Source: Antedon mediterranea (taxonomy: Eukaryota; Echinodermata; Crinoidea; Comatulida; Antedonidae). Taken from it: 64,000 nt of DNA. Below, one piece after another: positions 12,306 to 27,300 of the stretch (its first letter is position 1; each line of letters begins with the position of its first letter). The notes under the pieces were generated by a model. That model worked only from the letters and a program-made list of their open reading frames with translations, had not been told where the DNA came from and did no database searches. The position numbers and the translations under genes were made by a program. The stretch spans positions 3,506,312 to 3,570,311 of the forward strand of contig NC_092675.1 of NCBI RefSeq assembly GCF_964355755.1. The letters run 5' to 3'.

Positions 12306-15300
12306 ATGGCAGAAGATACTAAATGTGCACGGTGCATAACACAAATGGCGGTTATCGATTGTGTGAATTGTGCTGGTGGACAAGAAATAGGTTAGATAAC
12401 TTTTTATACAGTTGATTTTTTATACATTTGTTGAGCCTCGTATGTATCGCAGGAGGAGGCGAGGCCATGCTGCATGCCTTTCTCTCCTTGACACAACAAT
12501 CAACATGGATGACATTCCATACAGTGTTACTGTAATTCACCTGTTGCAGCATGTGTCATTATATTTGTGGGTAAGCCTAGGTGATATGATAAATGCTTGT
12601 TGGAGGAAGATCATAACATTTCCTCGATGTCCAGCTTAGCAATGTAGGCGCAATGTACTGATTGTGCTTGTGTAGGACCACAGTGTAGTGTGAGGGAGAG
12701 ATGTTGATTTATTACCATGATGACAGTATGTTTCTGTTCTTGTTAAATATTTGTAGGTGCCTTACCACTTTGTGAGGAATGCAACAAACTAATTCATCAG
12801 GGATTTCTTCAGAACCACAATGTCAGATCTATTGCCTTCAAGGTAAAATTCAGTCATTGACCAGTCAGTATTTTCCTAAACTTTTATTCAACAAAAAAAA
12901 AGAATGTCAGCATCACATGTTATCATCAGTATTTTGTTATTTAATTAATTAAACCACTGTATAACATTTTTATTTAAGGTTATTGATTATTCTATAATGT
13001 GTGTATTTCTGTTATTCATTCTCTGTTTATTAATTAAAAATTATTTGATATTCACAGAAGTCAATATGCAAATTATCAGATCAGCTAAAACACTTTAAGT
13101 TGTAAGTTTGATATTGCATAACATTTTTTCCTTCTTTGTTATAAAGTTAGTTGTGAGAAAGAGTATAATGCTAGTTATTTCTAATCAATTTCTGTTACAA
13201 TACTAATAAAGTACATCAAATTCAGAAAAAGTGACGACGTCATTATAATATTCCAAATGTTTGTTTTGAATGGTTCATAGATTATATTGTTTTTACTCAC
13301 ATTGTCATCATTTTCTTTCAGGGATAAGGATTACCTACAAGCAAGTCTATACGAGATGAAATTCATTAGGACAGATATTTCCGAACTGTAAGGTTTCATT
13401 TAGAGTTTCTTTTTAATGGGATACAATGTTAATACAGTACTAATACTACAGCCAACCCTTTTCAGGAGACTCCCATATTAATGGAACAGTTTGTTGGGAT
13501 CTTGAAGTCCACTTTATCAGGATTCTACTTTTCATTGGAGGTCTATTTCTTGTTTCACTTCAACTAACCTTAAGCTCTGTCAAAGCTCTATCAAAACTTT
13601 ATGTGACATAGATATGGTATTGATATGACAGCATCATGTCCATATATGGGCACATCACATTGTTTGTCACATAAATATGATAGTGTAGACAGAGCTTTAG
13701 TTTTTTAAGGCTAATTTGTGATCAATCCCCAATTGTGCTTTAAATGTAGTAGGCTAAAGGTAAATTTTCTACCTCTATTTGATTATATTTTTGACGTAAT
13801 TGATGAACATTTTTTTCTCATATGCTATTGTCAGAGAGGAATCCAAAGTTCTGCAGATTCACAAGGTCATTACAGAAGCTCATCAGTCTCTCAAGAGTTT
13901 TGAAGAGAGTCTTGCAAAGCAGGTTAAAGATGCTGCCAAAGAAAAAGTGTCAAGCTATGCAGCTTGTGAAGAAGCTATAAACAATTTAATGAAACAACAT
14001 GATCAGGTTGGTTATGACTGGCTTTTAACATCTTTTGTTTTACCATAAATATTTAATGTATTTATTTTAGATAATCATTAATGTAATCTTGTTTGTGAGT
14101 ATGTACTGTACTTAACATTCAAAATATTAAACTAAATATACAAATACTCAATGAGAAATTTCTTAATCAAAAGCCAAATGTATTGGTAATGTTTCAGGCT
14201 GGTCTAGAGCTAAATTTTTCCACACAGAAATGCCAAAAATTAAACATTTTGTGATAATTGAATGTAATGTCAACTTATGGTAAATATCTCAATTTCATCA
14301 TATCAATACATTTTAATTTTTGTTTTTTTTCATTATTTTATTTTTTTATAGATCACTGAGAATGTAACTGCAGCTCTGAAAGATGAAGGTGCCTTGACTG
14401 ACTCCATAGTCAACGAATTTAAAGAAAAGGTATTCCTATTTATTAGTCTGAAGACATAACTGCTTAAGCTTAAGAGAATATATAATGTGGCAACCTTCAA
14501 ACAACGACAAAGAAAATAAAACATATAATAATGACTATACATATACAGTTAAACCCTCCATTAGAACACCCCATTAAATGGTTACCCCTATTAAAGGTAC
14601 ACTTTCCTGGAAGAAACAACAGAGATTTTATGTTTTAACACTGCCAACCTCTATTCAGGGGACACTTTTTTGTGAAACAGAACAGACTGGGCAACATATG
14701 TTTTAACACTGCCAACCTCTATTCAGGGGACACTTTTTTGTGAAACAGAACAGACTGGGCAACATATGTTTTAACACTGCCAACCTCTATTCAGGGGACA
14801 CTTTTTTGTGAAACAGAACAGACTGGGCAACATATGTTTTAACACTGCCAACCTCTATTCAGGGGACACTTTTTTGTGAAACAGAACAGACTGGGCAACA
14901 TATGTTTTAACACTGCCAACCTCTATTCAGGGGACACTTTTTTGTGAAACAGAACAGACTGGGCAACATATGTTTTAACACTGCCAACCTCTATTCAGGG
15001 GACACTTTTTTGTGAAACAGAACAGACTGGGCAACATATGTTTTAACACTGCCAACCTCTATTCAGGGGACACTTTTTTGTGAAACAGAACAGACTGGGC
15101 AACATATGTTTTAACATTTATACGGTCAATCTCTATTTAGGGGACGCCCCTATTTAGAGGATACTTACTGGTGAAACAAACGATAGGGCAACATAAGTTT
15201 TAACAGTACGACCAAACTTTATTTAGAGGACACCACTATTAATGATAAACTTGTTGGATCCCATTTTCCAGATTTTTTTTTCTGTAGTATAATTTATATA

Positions 15301-18300
15301 ATCGTGTGTTTCTGGCTTACAGATGAGAAAGTTTGATGTTAAGCAGTTCCACCAAAAGTACATGACTACATCACTGCCTTTCACCTGTAAGTTAGCACTA
15401 CCTATAGACTTTGCTAGCAGTATCAGTCTGTTAAAAGATGATAGCAAACCTCCCATAGATGACCAACCAGCTGTTGAACAGCCTGGAGATAAGCTGTCGA
15501 TGTTTGTCGAAAGTCGCATGGATGGTCGTAGCGTTTTCTGGTGCAGCAGGGATTTCTCTCCAGAAATGACTCGGAAACTAGATGATATGGCAAGAAAAAT
15601 AAGGTATTAATCTTGCATCATCTTATTACTTATTAACCATAAGTTAACATTTTAATTTAAAAAAATGTTTATCAATTTTTCGGCTTCTAATTTAAAAAAG
15701 GTTCTGATATATCTTTTGAAGTTGGTTTTATTTTTTTGTATTTGACTATTCTTTTAAAAAATAAATTGTTGCAAACAATTTAGTTCAGTCCAATTTTCAG
15801 ATTGTCACTGTATTATTTTGAATATTATTTACAGGGAGGACCTTCTGTTGAATTCAACCAATGAAATTGTTATTCAGGAAGGGTTGTGGTGTATTGCACG
15901 CTATGAAGACAACAGATGGTATCGTGCTAAGGTGGAAAAAACAAAAATGGATAAAGTAAATTCACTTTTCATCAATTGGTTTGTTATAATCGCTACCCTT
16001 TGTACAAATGAATTTTACACACAAAATTACATAAATACCATTTTAAAGATTTATTTTCCAACATATATATTTTATAGAACACTGCAGTTGTACGCTGGTT
16101 GGACTATGCACATAACAGTGAAGTGCCATTTACAAGTATTAAAGAGTTGAAGAAAGAATTTCAGATCATTCCAATACAGGTATGTTTCACCAACATTTCG
16201 TAAATAACATAAAACACAAGTGCTTTACACATAAACAATGATAGACATCATATCATAAAGTAACCAAAAAAAATGGCATAAATTGATGACACAGAAGAAC
16301 CATGTTTACTGCTCTGTTATGTTAAACACTTTCATTAAAGCATAATTTAAGAAATAAAGAAGAAAAGTTATCTGCGACTTTAGTCAAACAAGGTTCTGTA
16401 AAAAGCTGCATTAAAGCTCCCAAGTGAAAGCTCGCAGAAGATGAGTGAAAAGGGCATCAATATATTTTATTTAATGTCTTTAGGTGCGTGTGACCAAAGA
16501 TAGTAATTTATATAGGTAGTAAATTAATCACTGTCCTATCGGATAGTTGGTAATCCCTTGATACAAGGGTCTATTTTGTGAACCAGTTCACCAGGGTAAC
16601 TCCCTACTCGTCTCGAATGATGAACTGGGTTTTTTAAAGTGCACACAGGAAAATTACAGTAGTTACATAGTCCTTATCCGAGATTACTTCCAGATTATTA
16701 TTGGCTCTCTTTAGGTACAGTAAAGGACACGCCGGCTTAACCGTTCGGCCATTTGACTCTTGTTACGACTTTAATACAAATTTTATTTAACCATGCTGTC
16801 AGTCTTTTTTCAAACTTCCTTGTAAATTGTTTATTTTATTTTATTCATTTCGGCAATAAACATAAAATAATAATTACAAAAAAAAACACAAAAAAACATA
16901 GAAATATATATATATATATATATGAAAAACAAGACACGAGGCCGAGGAAAGACAAAAGCATTAAACAAAACGCTCTCACCGGTAAGGTGTGTCTCTCCAA
17001 CACATAAATAACAAATAACATGAATATATACTAATATAGTAGACATATCATTTCATTTAAAAATTTAAAAAGTTTCTCTCCGACATTTAAAATATAGCTT
17101 TAGAGATAATTTAAAATTAATAAAAGAACCATTAACAAAAATATCGCGAATCTCATTGGGTATGGAATTCCAAGTTCTAGTGAATCTGGTCGGGATGCAA
17201 CATTTTGACATATCATTACTGGAGCGAAGATGCTTGAAAGTGAGAGTATCATGACAATTATTAACTATGAGTAAATTATAAATAATAGATCTTTGATGAT
17301 AAAGTAAAACATTGCAAACAAATAGAACAGTATAACAATCTCTAATAGCGATTGTGGATGGGATATCAAGAGTGTCTAGTCTCCCCTCATATGACTGTTC
17401 CTGACGACGTTGATGTAAGATCAACCGGGTGGCCCGTCTCTGGATTTGCTCAATCATTTGAATTTGACATATGCGATAAGGGTACCACACCTCGCAACAG
17501 TACTGTATATGAGGGAGGACTAGACACTGGTATAATTTTAAAAGAACGGGTGTAGAACAACCACCAGCAATTGCTCTAACAAGTTTCATCATTTCAACTT
17601 TAGCTGTTATCCGAATTATAATGTGCACTTCTCTTTATCAGGCTGTGAAGTGCTGTCTTTTTGACGATCTTACAGAGGACTTGCCTTACGATGTTCGCTG
17701 GAATTTCACTGGTGTAACTAAAGATAAAACATTGGATTGTACAGTTCTAAAAGTCAACCAGAATGATGGAGAAGTTCCGACTTTGCTAGTTGATCTTATT
17801 TTGAGAGAAGATCCCGGTATTGATGTAAAGGAACGGTTGAAGAATAAGAGTAAGACATTCACAATTGCACAATCATTTCTTTTTCTTCAGTTCTTGCAAA
17901 ATTTTTTTGAATAATAATGTTTTTTTATATAATAATAACATTTTTTATGTATGTTTTAGTTTTATAGATTAATTTAGTTGTGAAATGCATTTTGGTTAAA
18001 TAGTTTTATTCTTTTAACTTCATTTTTTTAAATTTATTTTTTCCTTGTTCAGAAATGCTTGTTTGTTTTGGTTGTTTTGTGGGTGTTGGTTTTTTTTTTC
18101 TTTTACATGCTTAGTGATCCAATCCATGTTGCCAACTAATTCTTATATAAAAGAAATGTTTAGGTTATTGTTTAATTTAAAAACTTAATACTGAGCAGTT
18201 GTTATATAATTATATAATACTGATTATTTCTTGTCATATTTAATGACAGTATGTTTGTCTCTTTATTTATTTATATATTTATATTTTTTTTTATAGTAAT

Positions 18301-21300
18301 TGAGGTTGATAACAAGAAAAAGGTAAGAAACTGAAATGTCCATATTATGACATATAATTGGCTGGTCTTGTTGTGAACAAGAGTGTGACTAAATAAATAA
18401 ATACAAACAAAATATAACCATATGAATGTGTGGCCAATCTGCAGTGCTATCTGGCATATGATAAACTGTCATGACCAATTTGCATATTGAAAATAAGAGA
18501 TGCTTATATCAAAGTCAGTATCTTGTGATTTCTATTAATGTCAAGTTTGGATATTTTTTTTAACATATTTCATATTTATTTTATAGGATCCAATATCATG
18601 TAGAGATTTCCGATTATTACAGCAAGAAGCAGGAGATCGCTCTAAACCGTCAACACCTGAACCTCACGATGACAATAGACTCTCAAAACAAACAACACAA
18701 GAAGGTACTGATGAACTTGCTGGAGCTGGGAAACAAAATAAAAAGAAAGTTTCTAAGGGACAAGAAGAAAAACCTAAGAAGGGATCAAGAAGATCATCTC
18801 CACAACTTTTTCAGGAAACCGAAAATAAGGACATTGAAAATCCTAAAAGAGCTAAGAAGAGCGATAAAACAAAAAAGAGCAAAAAAGAAAAGAAAGGTCT
18901 TGAAGAAAATATGCAGAAAAATGAAGGACGAAAAAGTGCTACTGATGAGATCCTCAATAAACCTGAACAACACAAAGACAGAGAGAGAGCCTCACCTCAA
19001 CCTTCTGCTTGGTCTGATAAGAGAGAGAAAGATGGAGGAAGAATCTCACCTCATCTTTCTGCTTGGCCTGATAAGAGAGAGAAAGATGGAGGAAGAACCT
19101 CACCTCATCTTTCTGCTTGGCCTGATAAGAGAGAGAAAGATAAAGAAAGAGCCTCACCTTCTTGGCCTGAAAAGAAAGAGAAAGATAAAGAGAGAGCCTC
19201 ACCTCAAATTCATGCTTGGCCTGATAAGAGAGAGAAAGAGAGAAGCTCACATCAGATGCCTGCTTGGCCCGATAAAAGAGAGAATTCTGCTGAAGACAAT
19301 GCCAACATGAATCCAAATGCAAACATTTTTGTACCAAGAAACTCCCCACCCGAAAACTCTTCTCATGAAAGGAAAACTAGAGCATTGCATGCACCCGAGA
19401 GTCACTTTCGACCAGTAAACCCACCTTCATTTGCAGATGTCTTGAAAAACAAGCAGCGACCAAACAGCGTCGCTGTTTATGCCAAATATCCTGATGGGTT
19501 TGACAGAGGAGCGAGTGATACTGGTATCTGGTTCAGCCCAAAAAAGGATGGTAACTGTGACATGCAATACTATCATCCTCAAGTACAGCAGGGGATTACT
19601 GACATTAACCATCAACTTCAGCCATGCCATCCTGATGAGCTGAAAACTGACACGCTATTAACACTCTTTGGTGATGGCTCAAAGCATCAATCTCAAAGAG
19701 AGGAAAGTGGACAAGTGGAGCCGATGGTGGTTGCAGAAAGAGAGTTCTGCAAGTTCGCTAATCCTGACTGTTTTCCTAAACAGCAAAACTTTTCAAAATC
19801 TACTCTTGAAGCATTCGATGTGGCAGATTCGCTTTGTGAATCAGGAATACTTATTGGAGAACAGGATAGCGGTGGTGTTCTCAAGAACATTGGAGGACAA
19901 CTGATGTCAAAGGTGAAGTTGCCATCAGACTTCAGAGGAGGTCATAAAAGTGATACTGCGAACGAACCTCAATTCAGGTATAACTCGATATAGGTATTTT
20001 CGTTTTTAGCCGAAATAGAATAATTGTCTAGCAGTAAATTGATCTTCTCAAATACGGTTCTGATAAATTTATTTTTTTTTTTAGTATTCTGAAGAAAACT
20101 GGAAGACAATCTCCAGTAGATATTAACACCAAAATTGGTAAGAACTTGTGATTTAAAATAAAAAAGAAAGCAGAGAAATGTATAATTTGTTTCATCTGTA
20201 TCTGTTATGCTCAGATAGACATTCACTTTTTTTTCCTATCCAGGTGGTTTTTGTTCTGCCAACCGGTCTTATTATTAGCATATGTTGTGTCCACTTGTAT
20301 TTTTTTCTTATTTGATTTTATGATTTTACTTCTTTTTTTCTATATGTCTGTTCATTTAATGTTCATGTTTATAATTATATTAATAATGTTTGTTTTCTTT
20401 TGCTGCTCCTAATATACAAATTGTGTTTTCCTTTTAGTTTTAACAATTTGTAAAGGAAAGAAATCTTTTGTTTATATTATTTCAACATTGTATTATGTTC
20501 ATCAAGCTTGTCTAGTTTTCCCTTTCATTACATCAAATAAATGTAAAATTGTATACATGTTTGTTATGATTTAGTTGCTGGAACAATTGTCGATGTAGAA
20601 GTTGTTACCGATCTAAAAGCAGATGGTACATTTTGGGCTGTTATGGTTCGCAATGAGAAACAGCAAGCAAAGTACATTGCTATGTTGAATGAATTAAGGT
20701 TAGTAATAACCCTTTTTATTCATGCTTTTTAATTACTACCATTTTTATATTCTTTTTTTCTAATCAACATGGCCAAATGTTTTTCTTTACACAGCTTGTC
20801 AAGTGATATTTTGTCACCATCTGATATTCATTGTGGTAAGCTTGTTGCTGTAAATACAGAGGAAGGTAAATGGAGTCGAGCCCGTATCATTAAAGTTAAT
20901 GAAGAATTTGTGAGTACAAATTGTGTTCAGTTATAAAGAGGGAGTGAGCGAGAGAAGGTGTGCCTCGATGATAGAATTGATGACTTGTGCATACCACCAC
21001 CACCAATAATAACAAGCTGTTTTTTTTTCTGGTTATAGATCCAAGTTAGATTGGTTGACACAGGATTAATAGCTGACGTTTCACATGATCATATCAAATT
21101 CCTTGACGGCAAATTTTCAGTTTATCCATTTCAGGTATATTTACACTTATTTTGTAAGCATAATATAACAAGCACATTAAAGTTCAGCATTAGCATTGTG
21201 TCTTGAATTGTGTCTATAATAATAATTATAATTGTAACTTTTATTGACCACCATAATAATTTAATAATTTGATTGTGTATGATCAGGAGAGATGCCATTC

Positions 21301-24300
21301 TTCTGATTATAGGGAGTTTTTATTTTCCGACAACCTAAGACTTGTACATGTGATTGTTGTTATGCCGTCCAGCTTTGTTAAATCAAAAACGTTCCAGTCA
21401 AATCCAACTGAATCTAGAATTGATGAAATTGGGTCAAACAACTCAATAATCTCAAAACCAATGTACTGTATTTGAATAGTACCTCCATATGATGTATTGA
21501 CTCCTAGCTTCAAAAATTTCCCTATTTTAGCCAATTGAATCTTCATTGCACCATATTTTATCATCTTCTTAAGGCAATGGAGTGTACACTTGCAAGAGGA
21601 AACATATTGGAGTTTAGTCATCATTCTTCTAAAATTTTTCATGAAAAAGCATTTCGAAAGAAACTTAGAGCCCAAGTGGTGAGTAAAAGACTACTACTAC
21701 TACTACTACTACTGTAGAACTGCCCTCTTAATACTGGTGTCCCCTGATTAGTGGTTACTCCTGAATAGGTGTGCTGCCTGAATAGCTCCCTGTGTACTCT
21801 TAATAGCGGGTGTCCCCTTAATAGCGGTGTCCCCGTCACCATTAAATGAAATTTCAGATTTTTATATATATTATTTTTGATTCAGGATGCTATAGATGGT
21901 GTATTTGTTCATGTCACGTTACTTTTACCGAATGAAAATGCACATGAAAACAATCTGAACGTCACAATCTGGTCCTGTGAACTTGGTAAAGTCTTTTTTT
22001 TATTGTTTAATTATACAAGCTTCACATTCAGTATCATTATTAATCTTAAAGTAACAACATTAAGATCTTTTAATTGTTATGCTGTTATCTTTGAAAGATT
22101 GTAAATTAAAAATACGTTTTAAAATGATCTACCATCTCCTGACCTGGGTCTAGATCTTTCCTATGGTGATGTCACAAACAATAGTAGATTCTGGTGATAT
22201 TAACTGCACATTATCAACCTGTATTGTTATGTATTGTTATTTACTGGCAGGGCTGTGAAATGCTCCCGTGTATGCCCATTAAAGACCACTGACCCCTCTC
22301 GATTTACCCCGAATGATGCCCCCATTACTATTTTATTGAACATTTTTCCTCACAAGAATTAAGGAGGGCTAATCAGCAGGCCCATGAAGATTCTAAAATG
22401 TCAGTTGTATCAACCAACAATAATGTACCCATGATGCACCCCATGCAAGGAGGACATGTCAGTGGACAAGTACCAGGAATCATACCTATAGGACCAAACT
22501 CTGCTATATCAATGACTGGTGGATCACCCATCAGCACAATGACTGATTTAGCAAACATTTTGCCAGTGCAGAATTCAATGGCCCTGATGATATCCGAGGC
22601 TCAGACTAGCCCAGCTATGGTCGGTACAATACCTTCTACAATGCCAATAATACATGGTCTTCAGCAGCCAATGGGATTTCCCTTGATACCATTTATAACC
22701 GCAAGTGCTCCTTTTCAAGAGGTGCAACCAACATTGGAAGAAGAAGTTGAACAAGGTACTTACTTGGACATGGATTTTTGCTCATTTAGTCCTTAATTAG
22801 TATCAGGCGTTGTCTTTTAAGTGCGAACACTCCTAAACTGCCCTTGAGGAGTGCGATTTACAACACGCTTAAATTTGGTAAACTTCTACACACCAAAATA
22901 CAAACAGCACACCTACAGCATCCCTGAATGTATTGAGGAGTGCAATTTGTAGCACACCTATACTATTCGAAAGACAAGGCCTGTTGTATCTGCATTTTGT
23001 AGCAATATAGCAATTTGTTTGATTTTTGTGGGGTTTTTTTGCAATCAATTTATTTGGATTGCACGGCTTTCATTCGACTTGACCTCGTTTAGAAACTATT
23101 TTTTAGAGCAAGACTGGCCCTTGGTCAACAACCAGCTCGATGATAAACAAGCTGAAGAGAAAGTTTCCAATAATGTTGCACACCCTGCACTTGTCGATAA
23201 AATAAAGGAACGCAAGATTAGACCCAAGAACTTTGGGTAAGGATTAAACTTTTTCCTCTTGTTTTTAATAAACCCACCTGCATTGTTTTTAATACCTCTG
23301 TGTGTATGCCATCTGTAATAAACCCACCTGCATTGTTTTTAATACCTCTGTGTGTATGCCATCTGTAATAAACCCACCTGCATTGTTTTTAATACCTCTG
23401 TGTGTATGCCATCTGTAATAAACCCACCTGCATTGTTTTTAATACCTCTGTGTGTATGCCATCTGTAATAAACCCACCTGCATTGTTTTTAATACCTCTG
23501 TGTGTATGCCATCTGTAATAAACCCACCTGCATTGTTTTTAATACCTCTGTGTGTATGCCATCTGTAATAAACCCACCTGCATTGTTTTTAATACCTCTG
23601 TGTGTATGCCATCTGTAATAAACCCACCTGCATTGTTTTTAATACCTCTGTGTGTATGCCATCTGTAATAAACCCACCTGCATTGTTTTTAATACCTCTG
23701 TGTGTATGCCATCTGTAATAAACCCACCTGCATTGTTTTTAATACCTCTGTGTGTATGCCATCTGTAATAAACCCACCTGCATTGTTTTTAATACCTCTG
23801 TGTGTATGCCATCTGTAATAAACCCACCTGCATTGTTTTTAATACCTCTGTGTGTATGCCATCTGTAATAAACCCACCTGCATTGTTTTTAATACCTCTG
23901 TGTGTATGCCATCTGTAATAAACCCACCTGCATTGTTTTTAATACCTCTGTGTGTATGCCATCTGTAATAAACCCACCTGCATTGTTTTTAATACCTCTG
24001 TGTGTATGCCATCTGTAATAAACCCACCTGCATTGTTTTTAATACCTCTGTGTGTATGCCATCTGTAATAAACCCACCTGCATTGTTTTTAATACCTCTG
24101 TGTGTATGCCATCTGTAATAAACCCACCTGCATTGTTTTTAATACCTCTGTGTGTATGCCATCTGTAATAAACCCACCTGCATTGTTTTTAATACCTCTG
24201 TGTGTATGCCATCTGTAATAAACCCACCTGCATTGTTTTTAATACCTCTGTGTGTATGCCATCTGTAATAAACCCACCTGCATTGTTTTTAATACCTCTG

Positions 24301-27300
24301 TGTGTATGCCATCTGTAATAAACCCACCTGCATTGTTTTTAATACCTCTGTGTGTATGCCATCTGTAATAAACCCACCTGCATTGTTTTTAATACCTCTG
24401 TGTGTATGCCATCTGTAATAAACCCACCTGCATTGTTTTTAATACCTATGTGTGTATGCCATCTGTAATAAACCCACCTGCATTGTTTTTAATACCTCTG
24501 TGTGTATGCCATCTGTAATAAACCAACCTGCATTGTTTTTAATACCTCTGTGTGTATGCCATCTGTAATAAACCCACCTGCATTGTTTTTAATACCTCTG
24601 TGTGTATGCCATCTGTAATAAACCCACCTGCATTGTTTTTAATACCTCTGTGTGTATGCCATCTGTAATAAACCCACCTGCATTGTTTTTAATACCTCTG
24701 TGTGTATGCCATCTGTAATAAACCCACCTGCATTGTTTTTAATACCTCTGTGTGTATGCCATCTGTAATAAACCCACCTGCATTGTTTTTAATACCTCTG
24801 TGTGTATGCCATCTGTAATAAACCCACCTGCATTGTTTTTAATACCTCTGTGTGTATGCCATCTGTAATAAACCCACCTGCATTGTTTTTAATACCTCTG
24901 TGTGTATGCCATCTGTAATAAACCCACCTGCATTGTTTTTAATACCTCTGTGTGTATGCCATCTGTAATAAACCCACCTGCATTGTTTTTAATACCTCTG
25001 TGTGTATGCCATCTGTAATAAACCCACCTGCATTGTTTTTAATACCTCTGTGTGTATGCCATCTGTAATAAACCCACCTGCATTGTTTTTAATACCTCTG
25101 TGTGTATGCCATCTGTAATAAACCCACCTGCATTGTTTTTAATACCTCTGTGTGTATGCCATCTGTAATAAACCCACCTGCATTGTTTTTAATACCTCTG
25201 TGTGTATGCCATCTGTAATAAACCCACCTGCATTGTTTTTAATACCTCTGTGTGTATGCCATCTGTAATAAACCCACCTGCATTGTTTTTAATACCTCTG
25301 TGTGTATGCCATCTGTAATAAACCCACCTGCATTGTTTTTAATACCTCTGTGTGTATGCCATCTGTAATAAACCCACCTGCATTGTTTTTAATACCTCTG
25401 TGTGTATGCCATCTGTAATAAACCCACCTGCATTGTTTTTAATACCTCTGTGTGTATGCCATCTGTAATAAACCCACCTGCATTGTTTTTAATACCTCTG
25501 TGTGTATGCCATCTGTAATAAACCCACCTGCATTGTTTTTAATACCTCTGTGTGTATGCCATCTGTAATAAACCCACCTGCATTGTTTTTAATACCTCTG
25601 TGTGTATGCCATCTGTAATAAACCCACCTGCATTGTTTTTAATACCTCTGTGTGTATGCCATCTGTAATAAACCCACCTGCATTGTTTTTAATACCTCTG
25701 TGTGTATGCCATCTGTAATAAACCCACCTGCATTGTTTTTAATACCTCTGTGTGTATGCCATCTGTAATAAACCCACCTGCATTGTTTTTAATACCTCTG
25801 TGTGTATGCCATCTGTAATAAACCCACCTGCATTGTTTTTAATACCTCTGTGTGTATGCCATCTGTAATAAACCCACCTGCATTGTTTTTAATACCTCTG
25901 TGTGTATGCCATCTGTAATAAACCCACCTGCATTGTTTTTAATACCTCTGTGTGTATGCCATCTGTAATAAACCCACCTGCATTGTTTTTAATACCTCTG
26001 TGTGTATGCCATCTGTAATAAACCCACCTGCATTGTTTTTAATACCTCTGTGTGTATGCCATCTGTAATAAACCCACCTGCATGGTTTTTAATACCTCTG
26101 TGTGTATGCCATCTGTAATAAACCCACCTGCATTGTTTTTAATACCTCTGTGTGTATGCCATCTGTAATAAACCCACCTGCATTGTTTTTAATACCTCTG
26201 TGTGTATGCCATCTGTAATAAACCCACCTGCATTGTTTTTAATACCTCTGTGTGTATGCCATCTGTAATAAACCCACCTGCATTGTTTTTAATACCTCTG
26301 TGTGTATGCCATCTGTAATAAACCCACCTGCATTGTTTTTAATACCTCTGTGTGTATGCCATCTGTAATAAACCCACCTGCATTGTTTTTAATACCTCTG
26401 TGTGTATGCCATCTGTAATAAACCCACCTGCATTGTTTTTAATACCTCTGTGTGTATGCCATCTGTAATAAACCCACCTGCATTGTTTTTAATACCTCTG
26501 TGTGTATGCCATCTGTAATAAACCCACCTGTATTGTTTTTAATACCTCTGTGTGTATGCCATCTGTAATAAACCCACCTGCATTGTTTTTAATACCTCTG
26601 TGTGTATGCCATCTGTAATAAACCCACCTGCATTGTTTTTAATACCTCTGTGTGTATGCCATCTGTAATAAACCCACCTGCATTGTTTTTAATACCTCTG
26701 TGTGTATGCCATCTGTAATAAACCCACCTGCATTGTTTTTAATACCTCTGTGTGTATGCCATCTGTAATAAACCCACCTGCATTGTTTTTAATACCTCTG
26801 TGTGTATGCCATCTGTAATAAACCCACCTGCATTGTTTTTAATACCTCTGTGTGTATGCCATCTGTAATAAACCCACCTGCATTGTTTTTAATACCTCTG
26901 TGTGTATGCCATCTGTAATAAACCCACCTGCATTGTTTTTAATACCTCTGTGTGTATGCCATCTGTAATAAACCCACCTGCATTGTTTTTAATACCTCTG
27001 TGTGTATGCCATCTGTAATAAACCCACCTGCATTGTTTTTAATACCTCTGTGTGTATGCCATCTGTAATAAACCCACCTGCATTGTTTTTAATACCTCTG
27101 TGTGTATGCCATCTGTAATAAACCCACCTGCATTGTTTTTAATACCTCTGTGTGTATGCCATCTGTAATAAACCCACCTGCATTGTTTTTAATACCTCTG
27201 TGTGTATGCCATCTGTAATAAACCCACCTGCATTGTTTTTAATACCTCTGTGTGTATGCCATCTGTAATAAACCCACCTGCATTGTTTTTAATACCTCTG

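Noticed and set aside
18669-19349. Alternative Arg/Lys-rich (+) and Leu/Ser-rich (-) frames over Tudor exon 12
   Set aside because: They are shadows of the repeated coding sequence; the chosen frame joins in phase with both neighbours.
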